From NCBI RefSeq assembly GCF_000745775.1, contig NZ_JQJY01000005.1, forward strand, positions 434,001-498,000: a DNA stretch of 64,000 nucleotides, read 5' to 3'. This document shows positions 43,799 through 52,528 of the stretch, one piece after another (position 1 is the first letter of the stretch; each line of letters begins with the position of its first letter). The stretch comes from Flavobacterium sp. ASV13. GTDB taxonomy: Bacteria; Bacteroidota; Bacteroidia; Flavobacteriales; Flavobacteriaceae. The notes below the pieces were generated by a model, which worked only from the letters and a program-made list of their open reading frames with translations, had not been told where the DNA came from and searched no databases. The translations under genes and the position numbers were made by a program.

Positions 43799-45145
43799 TT
43801 AAGCTACTGCTTTTCTATTTTTACCAGTCTTCATTAAACCATCATAATGTTTGTTTAACAAATATGAATTGATTTGCTGAATGGTATCTATTGCAACTCC
43901 AACCATAATTATTAATGAGGTACCTCCAAAAAACATTGCCCAAGCATCTGTTACCCCAATAACACTAACTACAATAGCTGGGAACACAGCAATCAAAGCA
44001 AGGAATAAAGAACCTGGAAAAGTTATTAAAGACATCACTTTATCAAGGAAGTCTGAAGTTTCAGCACCAGGACGAACCCCAGGAATAAAACCACCACTTC
44101 TTTTCAAGTCATCAGCCATTTTGTTAGTCGGCACAGTGATTGCAGTATAAAAGAATGTAAACACAATAATTAAAGTTGCGAATAATAAATTATACCAAAA
44201 ACCAAACATGTCTTTAAATACTACAAGAATGGATTGTGATGTTTCTGACTGAGATAACCCAGCTACAGCTGCAGGTATAAACATAATTGCCTGAGCAAAA
44301 ATAATTGGCATAACCCCAGCAGCATTTAGCTTCAAAGGAATCCATTGTCTATTACCACCTGCTAAATCTTGCTCATAATCACCAGTAGTCGTACGACGAG
44401 CGTACTGAACAGGAATTCTACGTACTGCCATTGTAAGCAATACACAAGAAATAATCACTAATAACCACAAAATAATTTCAATAACTAACAACATTGGTCC
44501 TCCATTGTTATTGGTAACTCTCGTAGTAAACTCTTGAATAAAAGCTTGCGGTAAACGAGCTAAGATACCAACCATAATTAATAATGAAATTCCATTTCCA
44601 ATACCTTTATCAGTAATTTTTTCACCAAGCCACATAGCAAAAATTGTACCAGTAACTAAAATGATTACAGAAGAGAATAAAAACTCAGGTGAGTTAAAGC
44701 CTAGTAGAAAAGCACTGCCAGGCAATGTTCTGTATAGATTGTAGATATAGGTTGGACCTTGAACCAATGTAATAGCAATAGTTAACCAACGTGTAATTTG
44801 ATTAATCTTTTTTCTACCACTCTCTCCATCATTTTGAAGTTTTTGCAAATAAGGAATAGCAATTCCCATTAACTGAACAACAATAGATGCAGAAATATAA
44901 GGCATAATACCTAAAGCAAAAACTGAAGCTTTAGAGAAAGCACCTCCTGTAAACATGTCTAAGACAGAACCTAAACCTTGTTTAGTTTGCCCTGCTAAAC
45001 CTGTTAATTGAGTTGCATCAACTCCAGGAAGGGTAACGTGTGCTCCAAAACGATATACTAAAAGTAATCCTAAAGTAATTAGAATTCTATTCTTTAGTTC
45101 TTCGATTTTCCAAACATTGCTAATTGATTCAATAAATTTCTTCAT
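43799..45145 (-). CDS. secY: Protein translocase subunit SecY
   Basis: Ten-segment membrane channel protein of 448 aa. It begins with a short cytoplasmic helix, then RILITLGLLLVYRFGAHVTL. Seen: YISASIVVQLMG and the tip region with KITDKGIGNGISLLIM, all SecY signatures. With SecE and SecG it forms the general secretion channel. It lies 12 bases after rplO, in its usual place in the spc block. Confidence 0.98.
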   Translation of the reverse strand: MKKFIESISNVWKIEELKNRILITLGLLLVYRFGAHVTLPGVDATQLTGLAGQTKQGLGSVLDMFTGGAFSKASVFALGIMPYISASIVVQLMGIAIPYLQKLQNDGESGRKKINQITRWLTIAITLVQGPTYIYNLYRTLPGSAFLLGFNSPEFLFSSVIILVTGTIFAMWLGEKITDKGIGNGISLLIMVGILARLPQAFIQEFTTRVTNNNGGPMLLVIEIILWLLVIISCVLLTMAVRRIPVQYARRTTTGDYEQDLAGGNRQWIPLKLNAAGVMPIIFAQAIMFIPAAVAGLSQSETSQSILVVFKDMFGFWYNLLFATLIIVFTFFYTAITVPTNKMADDLKRSGGFIPGVRPGAETSDFLDKVMSLITFPGSLFLALIAVFPAIVVSVIGVTDAWAMFFGGTSLIIMVGVAIDTIQQINSYLLNKHYDGLMKTGKNRKAVA

Positions 45146-45157
45146 ACAATAGAAAAA

Positions 45158-45610
45158 TTATATTGTTACAGCCTCTCCACCAGCAGCTTCAATAGCAGCT
45201 TTTGCAGTAGCAGTAAATTTGTGAGCAGTTACTTTTAATTTTGCTTTCAACTCTCCTCTACCTAAAATCTTAACGATTTCATTTTTGGTAGCTAGACGAT
45301 TTGCAACAAATTCTGTCATAGAAACAGAATCAGTAACCAAACCATTGTCTACTAATAATTGAAGCGTATCTAAATTAACACCTTCGTATTCTTTACGATT
45401 GATGTTTGTGAAACCAAACTTAGGTACACGTCTTTGAAGCGGCATTTGCCCTCCTTCAAAACCAATCTTTTTTGAATAACCAGAACGAGATTTTGCTCCT
45501 TTGTGACCTCTTGCAGCAGTGCCACCTTTTCCAGAACCTTCTCCTCTACCTAATCTTTTATTTTGATTGTGCGTTGATCCTTCAGCTGGTTGTAAGTTAC
45601 TTAAATTCAT
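45158..45610 (-). CDS. rplO: 50S ribosomal protein L15
   Basis: Protein of 150 aa. The Gly/Lys/Arg-rich N-terminal arm (RLGRGEGSGKGGTAARGHKG, residues 20-39) threads into 23S RNA. The C-terminal domain carries VKILGRGELKAKL. Sits between rpmD and secY. Confidence 0.98.
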   Translation of the reverse strand: MNLSNLQPAEGSTHNQNKRLGRGEGSGKGGTAARGHKGAKSRSGYSKKIGFEGGQMPLQRRVPKFGFTNINRKEYEGVNLDTLQLLVDNGLVTDSVSMTEFVANRLATKNEIVKILGRGELKAKLKVTAHKFTATAKAAIEAAGGEAVTI

Positions 45611-45621
45611 AACAGTATTTG

Positions 45622-45804
45622 TTATTTAGCTTCTTCAACAGAAACTAAGTGTTTAACTTTGTTTATCATACCAAGGATAGCAGGATTTGAATCATGCTCT
45701 ACAACTTGTCCCATTTTACGTAGACCTAAAGCTTCCAAACCTCTTTTTTGAGAAAGAGGACAGTTGATTTTGCTTCTTACTTGTTTTACTAATAATTTAG
45801 CCAT
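45622..45804 (-). CDS. rpmD: 50S ribosomal protein L30
   Basis: Protein of 60 aa with the typical IxCPxxQKxxLxxLGLRK pattern (INCPLSQKRGLEALGLRK, residues 13-30). It follows rpsE by 12 bases and precedes rplO by 11. Confidence 0.97.
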   Translation of the reverse strand: MAKLLVKQVRSKINCPLSQKRGLEALGLRKMGQVVEHDSNPAILGMINKVKHLVSVEEAK

Positions 45805-45816
45805 AATTTCCTTGAA

Positions 45817-46338
45817 TTAACCTTTAAAAACTTTTTCTAAAGAAACACCTCTTTGTTTTGCAACAGTATGAGCGCTTCTCATTTGTAATAAAGCATCAAA
45901 AGTTGCTTTCACTACGTTATGAGGATTTGATGATCCTTGAGATTTAGATAATACGTCGTGAATACCTACTGATTCAAGAACTGAACGAACAGCTCCACCA
46001 GCAATAACTCCTGTACCATGAGAAGCAGGAATTAAGAATACACGTGCACCACCAAATTTACCTTTTTGTTCGTGAGGAACTGACTGACCATTCAAAGGAA
46101 TTTTTACTAAATTTTTCTTTGCATCTTCTACTGCTTTCGCAATTGCTTCAGAAACGTCTTTAGATTTTCCTAATCCGTGACCAACTACTCCATTTTCATC
46201 ACCTACAACTACAATAGCAGAAAAACCGAAAGCTCTACCACCTTTTGTAACTTTAGTAACACGATTAACACTAACTAGACGATCTTTAAGTTCAAGACCA
46301 CTAGGTTTTACCAATTCTACATTTTTGTATTTAGACAT
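45817..46338 (-). CDS. rpsE: 30S ribosomal protein S5
   Basis: Protein of 173 aa. The N-terminal double-stranded RNA-binding fold includes LVSVNRVTKVTKGGRAFGFS (from residue 22), and the second domain includes PASHGTGVIAGGAVRSVLE. It works in translational accuracy at the mRNA entry site. 6 bases from rplR. Confidence 0.98.
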   Translation of the reverse strand: MSKYKNVELVKPSGLELKDRLVSVNRVTKVTKGGRAFGFSAIVVVGDENGVVGHGLGKSKDVSEAIAKAVEDAKKNLVKIPLNGQSVPHEQKGKFGGARVFLIPASHGTGVIAGGAVRSVLESVGIHDVLSKSQGSSNPHNVVKATFDALLQMRSAHTVAKQRGVSLEKVFKG

Positions 46339-46344
46339 AATATA

Positions 46345-46695
46345 TTAGAATTTAAGTCCAGCGGCTCTTGCGCCTTCTGCTAATGATTTAATACGACCGT
46401 GATATAAATATCCACCTCTATCAAAAGTGATGGTATCAATCCCAGCTTTTAACGCTTTTTCTGCAACTAATTTTCCAACAGCAGCAGCTACTTCAACGTT
46501 AGTACCTTTTCCTATTTCTTTTTCTCTAGAAGATGCAGCTAATATAGTAACTCCATTTACATCATCAATGATTTGAGCGTAAATTTCTTTATTACTTCTA
46601 AAAACAGAAAGTCTTGGTCTTGCAGCAGAACCACTAACCGATTTTCTAATTCTGAATTTAATTCTCTGTCTTCTTTCAGATTTTGTTAATGACAT
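46345..46695 (-). CDS. rplR: 50S ribosomal protein L18
   Basis: Protein of 116 aa: RPRLSVFRSNKEIYAQIIDD (residues 26-45) and FDRGGYLYHGRIKSLAEGAR near the C-terminus. It binds 5S rRNA together with L5. Confidence 0.98.
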   Translation of the reverse strand: MSLTKSERRQRIKFRIRKSVSGSAARPRLSVFRSNKEIYAQIIDDVNGVTILAASSREKEIGKGTNVEVAAAVGKLVAEKALKAGIDTITFDRGGYLYHGRIKSLAEGARAAGLKF

Positions 46696-46706
46696 AATCT
46701 TATTTT

Positions 46707-47249
46707 TTAAGCTGATTTACCTGCTTTTCTTCTTAATACTTCACCCACAAATTTAACACCTTTTCCTTTATATGGCTCTGGCTTACGGAAACCTCTGATT
46801 TTCGCAGCAACTTGACCTAAAAGTTGTTTATCAAATGATGTTAATTTTACGATAGGGTTCTTACCTTTTTCAGATATTGTTTCTAAAGCTACTTCTGGAG
46901 CAATTTCTAAAACAATATTGTGAGAATATCCAAGAGCTAAATCTAATTTTTGACCTTGGTTTGAAGCTCTATAACCAACTCCAACTAATTCTAGTTCTTT
47001 TGTAAAACCTTCAGATACACCAACAACCATATTACTGATCAAAGATCTGAATAATCCGTGTTTTGCTCTATGGTCTTTATGATCAGACGATCTTTCTACT
47101 AAAACTTGATCGCCTTCAACAGTTACATTTACGTCCGAAAACTCCTGAACTAGTTGACCTTTTTTTCCTTTTACTGTAATAATACCGTCTTTAACTTCAA
47201 CAGTTACACCAGCAGGGATTACAATTGGGCTTTTACCTATTCTTGACAT
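46707..47249 (-). CDS. rplF: 50S ribosomal protein L6
   Basis: Protein of 180 aa made of two related domains. It opens MSRIGKSPIVIPAGVTVEV and has the C-terminal signature region RKPEPYKGKGVKFVGEVLRR. It sits at the base of the L7/L12 stalk near the factor-binding site. 18 bases after rpsH. Confidence 0.98.
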   Translation of the reverse strand: MSRIGKSPIVIPAGVTVEVKDGIITVKGKKGQLVQEFSDVNVTVEGDQVLVERSSDHKDHRAKHGLFRSLISNMVVGVSEGFTKELELVGVGYRASNQGQKLDLALGYSHNIVLEIAPEVALETISEKGKNPIVKLTSFDKQLLGQVAAKIRGFRKPEPYKGKGVKFVGEVLRRKAGKSA

Positions 47250-47267
47250 CTTATCTAGTGTTTAAAA

Positions 47268-47666
47268 TTAGTATACGTAACAAATTACTTCACCACCTAC
47301 ATTTAATTGCTTAGCTTGTTTTCCTGTCATCAAACCTTTTGATGTAGAAACAATAGCAATTCCTAATCCGTTAAGGATTCTAGGTAATTTGGCAGCACCC
47401 GCGTACTTACGTAAACCAGGTTTACTAATTCTTTGGATATCTTTGATTACAGGCTCTTTAGTATCTTTATCATACTTCAAAGCAATTTTGATAGAACCTT
47501 GTACAGTGTTCTGTTCAAATTTGTAACTTAAGATATAACCTTGATCAAATAAGATCTTAGTTATTTCTTTTTTAAGATTAGAAGCTGGAATTTCAACAAC
47601 TTTGTGGTTTGCAGCCACAGCGTTACGAACTCTAGTCAAATAATCTGCAATAGGATCTGTATACAT
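47268..47666 (-). CDS. rpsH: 30S ribosomal protein S8
   Basis: Protein of 132 aa from ATG at 47666. An open frame reaches 47702, but MYTDPIADYLTRVRNAV is the family start and the extra residues are not conserved. The C-terminal region with GIAIVSTSKGLMTGKQAKQ is typical. S8 binds the central domain of 16S RNA and represses the spc operon in E. coli. It is preceded by a 105-base gap with a consensus promoter. Confidence 0.97.
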   Translation of the reverse strand: MYTDPIADYLTRVRNAVAANHKVVEIPASNLKKEITKILFDQGYILSYKFEQNTVQGSIKIALKYDKDTKEPVIKDIQRISKPGLRKYAGAAKLPRILNGLGIAIVSTSKGLMTGKQAKQLNVGGEVICYVY

Positions 47667-47747
47667 ATGTATTTGATTGCGATTATGGTTTTCGGGAGAC
47701 ACTCGTCCCCCGAACCTTTAATCAATTAAAAATTATTTTTTGGTTTG

Positions 47748-47778
47748 CAAAAGTAATAACTTATTGCGAGATTACCAA
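47748..47778 (-). promoter_or_regulatory. Internal promoter ahead of rpsH
   Basis: On the minus strand TTG (47778-47776), a 20-base spacer and TACTTTTG (47755-47748) match the consensus fully. The TTG overlaps the last codons of rpsN. The start of rpsH is 81 bases downstream of the -7 element. Confidence 0.65.
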
Positions 47779-48041
47779 GACGCTTTTTTAACTCCTGGAA
47801 TTAATCCATTATTAGCCATTTCACGGAAAGTTACACGTGAAATACCAAATTGACGAATATAACCTCTAGGTCTACCTGTTAATTTACAACGATTGTGTAA
47901 ACGAACTGGTGAAGCATTTTTAGGTAATTTTTGTAAGCCTTCATAATCTCCAGCTTCTAATAAAGCTTTTCTTTTTTCAGCATACTTAGCTACCGTTTTC
48001 TCTCTTTTCACCTCACGGGCTTTCATTGATTCTTTAGCCAT
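47772..48041 (-). CDS. rpsN: 30S ribosomal protein S14, zinc-free form
   Basis: Protein of 89 aa, the longer C- type. It keeps one Cys (HNRCKLTGRPRG, about residues 49-60) and no CxxC pairs, so it does not bind zinc. The C-terminal GISRVTFREMANNGLIPGVK is conserved. It lies 3 bases after rplE. Confidence 0.98.
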   Translation of the reverse strand: MAKESMKAREVKREKTVAKYAEKRKALLEAGDYEGLQKLPKNASPVRLHNRCKLTGRPRGYIRQFGISRVTFREMANNGLIPGVKKASW

Positions 48042-48044
48042 GTC

Positions 48045-48596
48045 TTAATTCTTTTTAAAAGGTAATCCTAATTCAGCCAATAATGACTTTGCTTCCTTGT
48101 CTGTTTTTGCAGTAGTAACAAATGTAATATCCATTCCTGAAATTTTGTTTACTTTGTCAATATCAATTTCAGGGAAAATGATTTGCTCTAAAACTCCAAG
48201 ATTGTAGTTACCTCTTCCGTCGAAACCAGTAGCTTTAATACCACCAAAATCTCTAACGCGTGGTAAAGCAGAAGTAATAAGTCTATCTAAAAACTCATAC
48301 ATTCTTTCACCACGTAAAGTTACTTTTGCTCCAATAGGCATCCCTTTTCTTAATTTGAAAGACGCAACGTCTTTCTTAGAAATTGTAGATACTGCTTTTT
48401 GTCCAGTGATCTTTGTCAACTCATCAACTGCATAGTCAATAAGTTTTTTATCAGATACAGCTGCACCAACTCCACGGCTCAAAACGATTTTTTCAAGTTT
48501 AGGAACTTGCATTACGTTTGTATATCCGAACTCTTCTTTAAGAGCAGAGATTACTCTACTCTTATATTCTTCTTTTAGTCTAGGTGTATATGCCAT
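48045..48596 (-). CDS. rplE: 50S ribosomal protein L5
   Basis: Protein of 183 aa: VPKLEKIVLSRGVGAAVSDK (from residue 31), a KLRKGMPIGAKVTLRGERMY segment and GMDITFVTTAKTDKEAKSLL at the C-terminus. It binds 5S rRNA and contacts P-site tRNA. 2 bases from rplX. Confidence 0.98.
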   Translation of the reverse strand: MAYTPRLKEEYKSRVISALKEEFGYTNVMQVPKLEKIVLSRGVGAAVSDKKLIDYAVDELTKITGQKAVSTISKKDVASFKLRKGMPIGAKVTLRGERMYEFLDRLITSALPRVRDFGGIKATGFDGRGNYNLGVLEQIIFPEIDIDKVNKISGMDITFVTTAKTDKEAKSLLAELGLPFKKN

Positions 48597-48598
48597 TA

Positions 48599-48913
48599 CT
48601 ATAGTACTTGATTAGATTTTTTTGAAAATCTTACTTTCTTATCTCCTTCTACTCTAATACCTACTCTAGTTGTTTCCTTAGTTTTAGGATCAATTAGAGA
48701 AATGTTAGAAATTTGAATAGAAGCCTCTTTCTTAACGATACCACCTTGAGGGTTTTTAGCACTTGGTTTTGTATGTTTCGAAACCATGTTTACACCTTCA
48801 ACTATCGCTTTATTTTTCTCACGGTAAACACGCAGAACTTTACCTTCAGCACCTTTATGGTCTCCAGCAATAACTCTTACGATATCTCCTGATTTTATTT
48901 TTAGCTTTATCAT
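48599..48913 (-). CDS. rplX: 50S ribosomal protein L24
   Basis: Protein of 104 aa with a KOW motif at the start (IKSGDIVRVIAGDHKGAEGK, residues 6-25) and NPQGGIVKKEASIQISNISL in the middle. An early 50S assembly protein near the tunnel exit. Confidence 0.98.
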   Translation of the reverse strand: MIKLKIKSGDIVRVIAGDHKGAEGKVLRVYREKNKAIVEGVNMVSKHTKPSAKNPQGGIVKKEASIQISNISLIDPKTKETTRVGIRVEGDKKVRFSKKSNQVL

Positions 48914-48924
48914 CTTAAAACGAA

Positions 48925-49293
48925 TTAAAGCACTTCTGGTGCTAATGATACAATTTTCATGAATTGTTTTTCACGAAGTTCTCTTGCTACCGGACCAAAA
49001 ACACGAGTCCCTCTCATTTCACCTGCAGCGTTCAAAAGAACACATGCATTGTCATCGAAACGGATATAAGAACCATCAGCTCTTCTCACTTCTTTTTTGG
49101 TACGTACAACAACTGCAGTTGAAACAGCTCCTTTTTTAACGTTTCCGTTTGGAGTTGCATCTTTAATAGATACTACAATCTTGTCACCAACAGAGGCATA
49201 CCTTCTTTTGGTACCTCCTAAAACACGGATAGTTAAAACTTCCTTAGCTCCCGTGTTATCTGCTACTTTTAGTCTTGATTCCTGTTGTACCAT
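48925..49293 (-). CDS. rplN: 50S ribosomal protein L14
   Basis: Protein of 122 aa: QQESRLKVADNTGAKEV (residues 3-19) and the signature NACVLLNAAGEMRGTRVFGP. It lies at the subunit interface and binds silencing factor RsfS in other bacteria. Confidence 0.98.
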   Translation of the reverse strand: MVQQESRLKVADNTGAKEVLTIRVLGGTKRRYASVGDKIVVSIKDATPNGNVKKGAVSTAVVVRTKKEVRRADGSYIRFDDNACVLLNAAGEMRGTRVFGPVARELREKQFMKIVSLAPEVL

Positions 49294-49295
49294 AA

Positions 49296-49556
49296 TTATT
49301 TAGCTCTTTCTAAGATTTCAACTAATCTCCAACATTTTGTTTTACTTAAAGGACGCGTTTCGCTAATTCTTACAGTATCTCCAATGTTACAGTCGTTTGT
49401 TTCGTCGTGTGCAACATATTTCTTTGTTTTCAACACGAACTTACCGTATAATGGGTGTTTTACTTTTCTTACTTCAGCAATAACAATAGATTTATCCATT
49501 TTATTTGAAGTAACAACACCTATTCTTTCTTTTCTTAAATTTCTTTTTTCTTCCAT
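49296..49556 (-). CDS. rpsQ: 30S ribosomal protein S17
   Basis: OB-fold protein of 86 aa: RKERIGVVTSNKMDKSIVIA (residues 8-27) and GDTVRISETRPLSKTKCWRL near the C-terminus. 2 bases before rplN. Confidence 0.98.
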   Translation of the reverse strand: MEEKRNLRKERIGVVTSNKMDKSIVIAEVRKVKHPLYGKFVLKTKKYVAHDETNDCNIGDTVRISETRPLSKTKCWRLVEILERAK

Positions 49557-49573
49557 CTTTCAGCAGAATACAA

Positions 49574-49765
49574 TTATTGTAACTCTCTTTTAGTTAACTC
49601 TGTAGCTAATCTTGCAACTGTTCTTCTAACACTTCTAATTTGAAGTGGGTTAGCAATTGGAGAAATAGCATGAGCCATTTTTAGGTCAGCATATACTTTC
49701 TTAGTTTGACTAAGCTTTTCTTGCAACTCCGCTGCAGAAAGATCTTTTATTTCTGATTGTTTCAT
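49574..49765 (-). CDS. rpmC: 50S ribosomal protein L29
   Basis: Helical protein of 63 aa: EIKDLSAAELQEKLSQTKK (from residue 4) and QIRSVRRTVARLATELTKRE at the C-terminus. It sits at the tunnel exit beside L23 and takes part in the trigger factor docking area. Confidence 0.97.
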   Translation of the reverse strand: MKQSEIKDLSAAELQEKLSQTKKVYADLKMAHAISPIANPLQIRSVRRTVARLATELTKRELQ

Positions 49766-49777
49766 AATAAATATAAA

Positions 49778-50203
49778 TTATGCTTCGAAATCTCTAGCAA
49801 CGACGAATTTAGTTTTTACTGGAAGTTTCTGAGCCGCAAGACGTAAAGCCTCTTTTGCAACTGACAATGGAACTCCTCCAACTTCAAACATAATTCTTCC
49901 TGGTTTAACAACAGCAGCCCAATACTCAACTGCTCCTTTACCTTTACCCATACGTACTTCAAGAGGTTTCTTAGTGATAGGTTTGTCTGGAAATATTTTA
50001 ATCCATAATTGTCCCTCTCTCTTCATGTAACGAGTTGCAGCGATACGTGCAGCTTCGATTTGACGAGAAGTTAAGAACATTCCATCTTCATGTACAGATT
50101 TAATACCAAACATTCCATTAGAAAGTTCATGCCCTCTTTGAGAGTTACCTTTCATCTTACCTTTTTGTACCTTACGGTATTTTGTTCTTTTAGGCTGTAA
50201 CAT
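49778..50203 (-). CDS. rplP: 50S ribosomal protein L16
   Basis: Protein of 141 aa: MLQPKRTKYRKVQKGKMKGN opens it, and EVRMGKGKGAVEYWAAVVKP lies in the middle. It helps position aminoacyl-tRNA in the A site. 12 bases before rpmC and 19 after rpsC. Confidence 0.98.
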   Translation of the reverse strand: MLQPKRTKYRKVQKGKMKGNSQRGHELSNGMFGIKSVHEDGMFLTSRQIEAARIAATRYMKREGQLWIKIFPDKPITKKPLEVRMGKGKGAVEYWAAVVKPGRIMFEVGGVPLSVAKEALRLAAQKLPVKTKFVVARDFEA

Positions 50204-50222
50204 TTTTCTTTAGTTTAAAAAT

Positions 50223-50984
50223 TTACTTTCTTTTACGAGCGTCTGGTTTACCACCTTTGTTAAAAGGTTTTCTATCTCCTCTTGGAGAATCTCCACCTTT
50301 ACCACCACCAGTTCCAGATTGTTTTTTATCCATTCCTGCAAGTGGAGAAAGATCTCTCTTTCCGTAAACCTCACCTTTCATGATCCATACTTTGATACCC
50401 ATTCTACCGTAAGTAGTATGAGCTTCAGCCAAAGCATAATCAATATCAGCTCTGAAAGTTGATAGAGGAATTCTACCTTCTTTGAAACCTTCTGAACGCG
50501 CCATCTCAGCACCATTCAAACGACCAGAAATCAAAACTTTGATACCTTCAGCGTTCATACGCATAGAAGCAGCAATAGCCATTTTGATTGCACGTCTGTA
50601 AGAAATACGGCTTTCGATTTGACGAGCGATGCTTGTCGCCACAAGATAAGCATCTAACTCAGGTCTTTTAATTTCAAAGATGTTAATTTGAACCTCTTTG
50701 TCAGTAACTTTCTTAAGTTCCTCTTTTAACTTGTCTACCTCTTGTCCACCTTTTCCGATAATGATACCAGGTCTAGCAGTAGTGATAGTAACGGTTACAA
50801 GTTTCAAAGTTCTCTCGATGATTACTTTTGATACACTAGCTTTTGATAAACGAGCATGGATATACTTTCTGATTTTGTGATCTTCGGCTAATTTATCACC
50901 GTAATCATTTCCACCATACCAGTTTGAGTCCCATCCTCTGATGATACCAAGTCTATTTCCAATTGGATTTGTCTTTTGTCCCAT
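50223..50984 (-). CDS. rpsC: 30S ribosomal protein S3
   Basis: Protein of 253 aa. The KH domain carries RPGIIIGKGGQEVDKLKEEL (about residues 72-91), and the C-terminal half includes SGRLNGAEMARSEGFKEGR. The last 40 residues are a Gly/Lys/Asp-rich tail beyond the E. coli length (233 aa). It forms part of the mRNA entry channel and helicase. Confidence 0.98.
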   Translation of the reverse strand: MGQKTNPIGNRLGIIRGWDSNWYGGNDYGDKLAEDHKIRKYIHARLSKASVSKVIIERTLKLVTVTITTARPGIIIGKGGQEVDKLKEELKKVTDKEVQINIFEIKRPELDAYLVATSIARQIESRISYRRAIKMAIAASMRMNAEGIKVLISGRLNGAEMARSEGFKEGRIPLSTFRADIDYALAEAHTTYGRMGIKVWIMKGEVYGKRDLSPLAGMDKKQSGTGGGKGGDSPRGDRKPFNKGGKPDARKRK

Positions 50985-50989
50985 GCTGC

Positions 50990-51403
50990 TTAAGAATTGC
51001 TTTGTGTGTTATTGATAGCTCCAAGCACGATTGTTACGTGATTAGAACGTTTTCTGATTCTGTGTGCACGACCTTGTGGAGCTGGACGAAGTCTTTTCAA
51101 CATCATTCCACCATCTACTCTGATCTCTTTAACAAATAATCCAGCTTCTTCTAAATTACCTTCACTATTTTTTTGCTCCCAGTTGTTGATTGCAGATAAC
51201 AATAGTTTTTCTAATTTTCTTGAAGCTTCTTTAGAACTGAATCTTAAAATGTTAAGTGCTCTTTCTACCTTCTGACCTCTTACCAAGTCCGCTACTAAGC
51301 GCATTTTTCTAGGTGAAGTAGGGCAGTTATTCAATTTTGCGAAAGCAATAGACTTATTAGCCTCTTTTCTCGCATCTGCTGTTTCTCTTTTACGAACTCC
51401 CAT
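50990..51403 (-). CDS. rplV: 50S ribosomal protein L22
   Basis: Protein of 137 aa, with CPTSPRKMRLVADLVRGQKV (from residue 28) and the long hairpin region GGMMLKRLRPAPQGRAHRIR that lines the exit tunnel, where macrolide-resistance changes occur in other bacteria. It is somewhat longer than E. coli L22 (110 aa) at the N-terminus. Confidence 0.98.
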   Translation of the reverse strand: MGVRKRETADARKEANKSIAFAKLNNCPTSPRKMRLVADLVRGQKVERALNILRFSSKEASRKLEKLLLSAINNWEQKNSEGNLEEAGLFVKEIRVDGGMMLKRLRPAPQGRAHRIRKRSNHVTIVLGAINNTQSNS

Positions 51404-51409
51404 TGCTTC

Positions 51410-51688
51410 TTATTTTTTACCTTTATTTTTTGCTCCAGCATGACCTCTAAAAGATCTAGTTGGTGAAAACTCTCCTAATTTGTGACCTACCATGTTTTCT
51501 GTTACGTAAACTGGTACAAATTGACGACCGTTATGAACTGCGATAGTTTGTCCAACGAAATCCGGAGTAATCATTGAAGCTCTAGACCAAGTCTTTACAA
51601 CTGCATTTTTACCACTTTCTACGTTTTCTTGAACTTTCTTGTCTAATTTATAATGAACGAAAGGTCCTTTTTTTAATGAACGTGCCAT
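51410..51688 (-). CDS. rpsS: 30S ribosomal protein S19
   Basis: Protein of 92 aa: MARSLKKGPFVHYKLDKKV opens it, and GHKLGEFSPTRSFRGHAG closes the conserved part. It forms a complex with S13 in the 30S head. 6 bases from both neighbours. Confidence 0.98.
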   Translation of the reverse strand: MARSLKKGPFVHYKLDKKVQENVESGKNAVVKTWSRASMITPDFVGQTIAVHNGRQFVPVYVTENMVGHKLGEFSPTRSFRGHAGAKNKGKK

Positions 51689-51694
51689 ATCTTA

Positions 51695-52519
51695 TTATTT
51701 CTTTCTACGTTCTACGATATACTTGTTACTCGGGTTTTTCTTAGAACGAGTTCTGTAACCTTTAGCTGGCAATCCGTTTCTTGAACGTGGGTGCCCTCCA
51801 GAAGAACGTCCTTCACCACCTCCCATAGGGTGATCAACTGGGTTCATCGCTACTGGTCTAGTTCTAGGTCTTCTTCCTAACCATCTTGTTCTACCTGCTT
51901 TTCCAGATACAACTAATTGGTGGTCAGAATTAGAAACAGCTCCAATTGTAGCCGAGCAAGTTAACAAGATTAATCTTGTTTCACCAGATGGCATTTTAAT
52001 TGTTGCATATTTCCCGTCTCTCGCCATTAACTGAGCAAAAGTTCCAGCTGAACGAGCAATAACTGCTCCTTGTCCTGGACGTAACTCAATACAAGATATA
52101 ACAGTTCCAAGAGGAATTCTGCTTAAAGGCAATGTATTACCAATTTCAGGTTGAGATTCTGGACCAGAAACTAATTTCTGACCAACTTTCAATCCGTTTT
52201 GAGCAATTACATAAGTTTTCTCTCCATCAGCATAAGCTAATAAAGCGATAAATGCAGTACGATTTGGATCGTATTCGATTGATTTCACTGTAGCTGGAAT
52301 TCCATCTTTAGTTCTTTTGAAATCAATAATACGATATCTCTGCTTGTGACCACCACCCGTATAACGCATGGTCATCTTTCCTTGACTATTTCTACCTCCA
52401 GAGTTTTTTATCGGCGCTATCAAAGAGCGTTCCGGCTTATCAGTTGTAATGGCGTCATAACCATTCACAACTCTAAATCGCTGACCTGGGGTAATAGGTT
52501 TTAATTTTCTTACTGACAT
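51695..52519 (-). CDS. rplB: 50S ribosomal protein L2
   Basis: Protein of 274 aa: GRNSQGKMTMRYTGGGHKQR in the N-terminal third, an RNA-binding middle, and AMNPVDHPMGGGEGRSSGG near the C-terminus. The His in DHPMGGG is the conserved residue near the peptidyl transferase centre. Essential for subunit joining. Confidence 0.98.
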   Translation of the reverse strand: MSVRKLKPITPGQRFRVVNGYDAITTDKPERSLIAPIKNSGGRNSQGKMTMRYTGGGHKQRYRIIDFKRTKDGIPATVKSIEYDPNRTAFIALLAYADGEKTYVIAQNGLKVGQKLVSGPESQPEIGNTLPLSRIPLGTVISCIELRPGQGAVIARSAGTFAQLMARDGKYATIKMPSGETRLILLTCSATIGAVSNSDHQLVVSGKAGRTRWLGRRPRTRPVAMNPVDHPMGGGEGRSSGGHPRSRNGLPAKGYRTRSKKNPSNKYIVERRKK

Positions 52520-52528
52520 TTTTCTATC

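Noticed and set aside
47667..47702. Longer rpsH start at 47702
   Set aside because: The added residues are not part of S8; MYTDPIADYL at 47666 is the family start.
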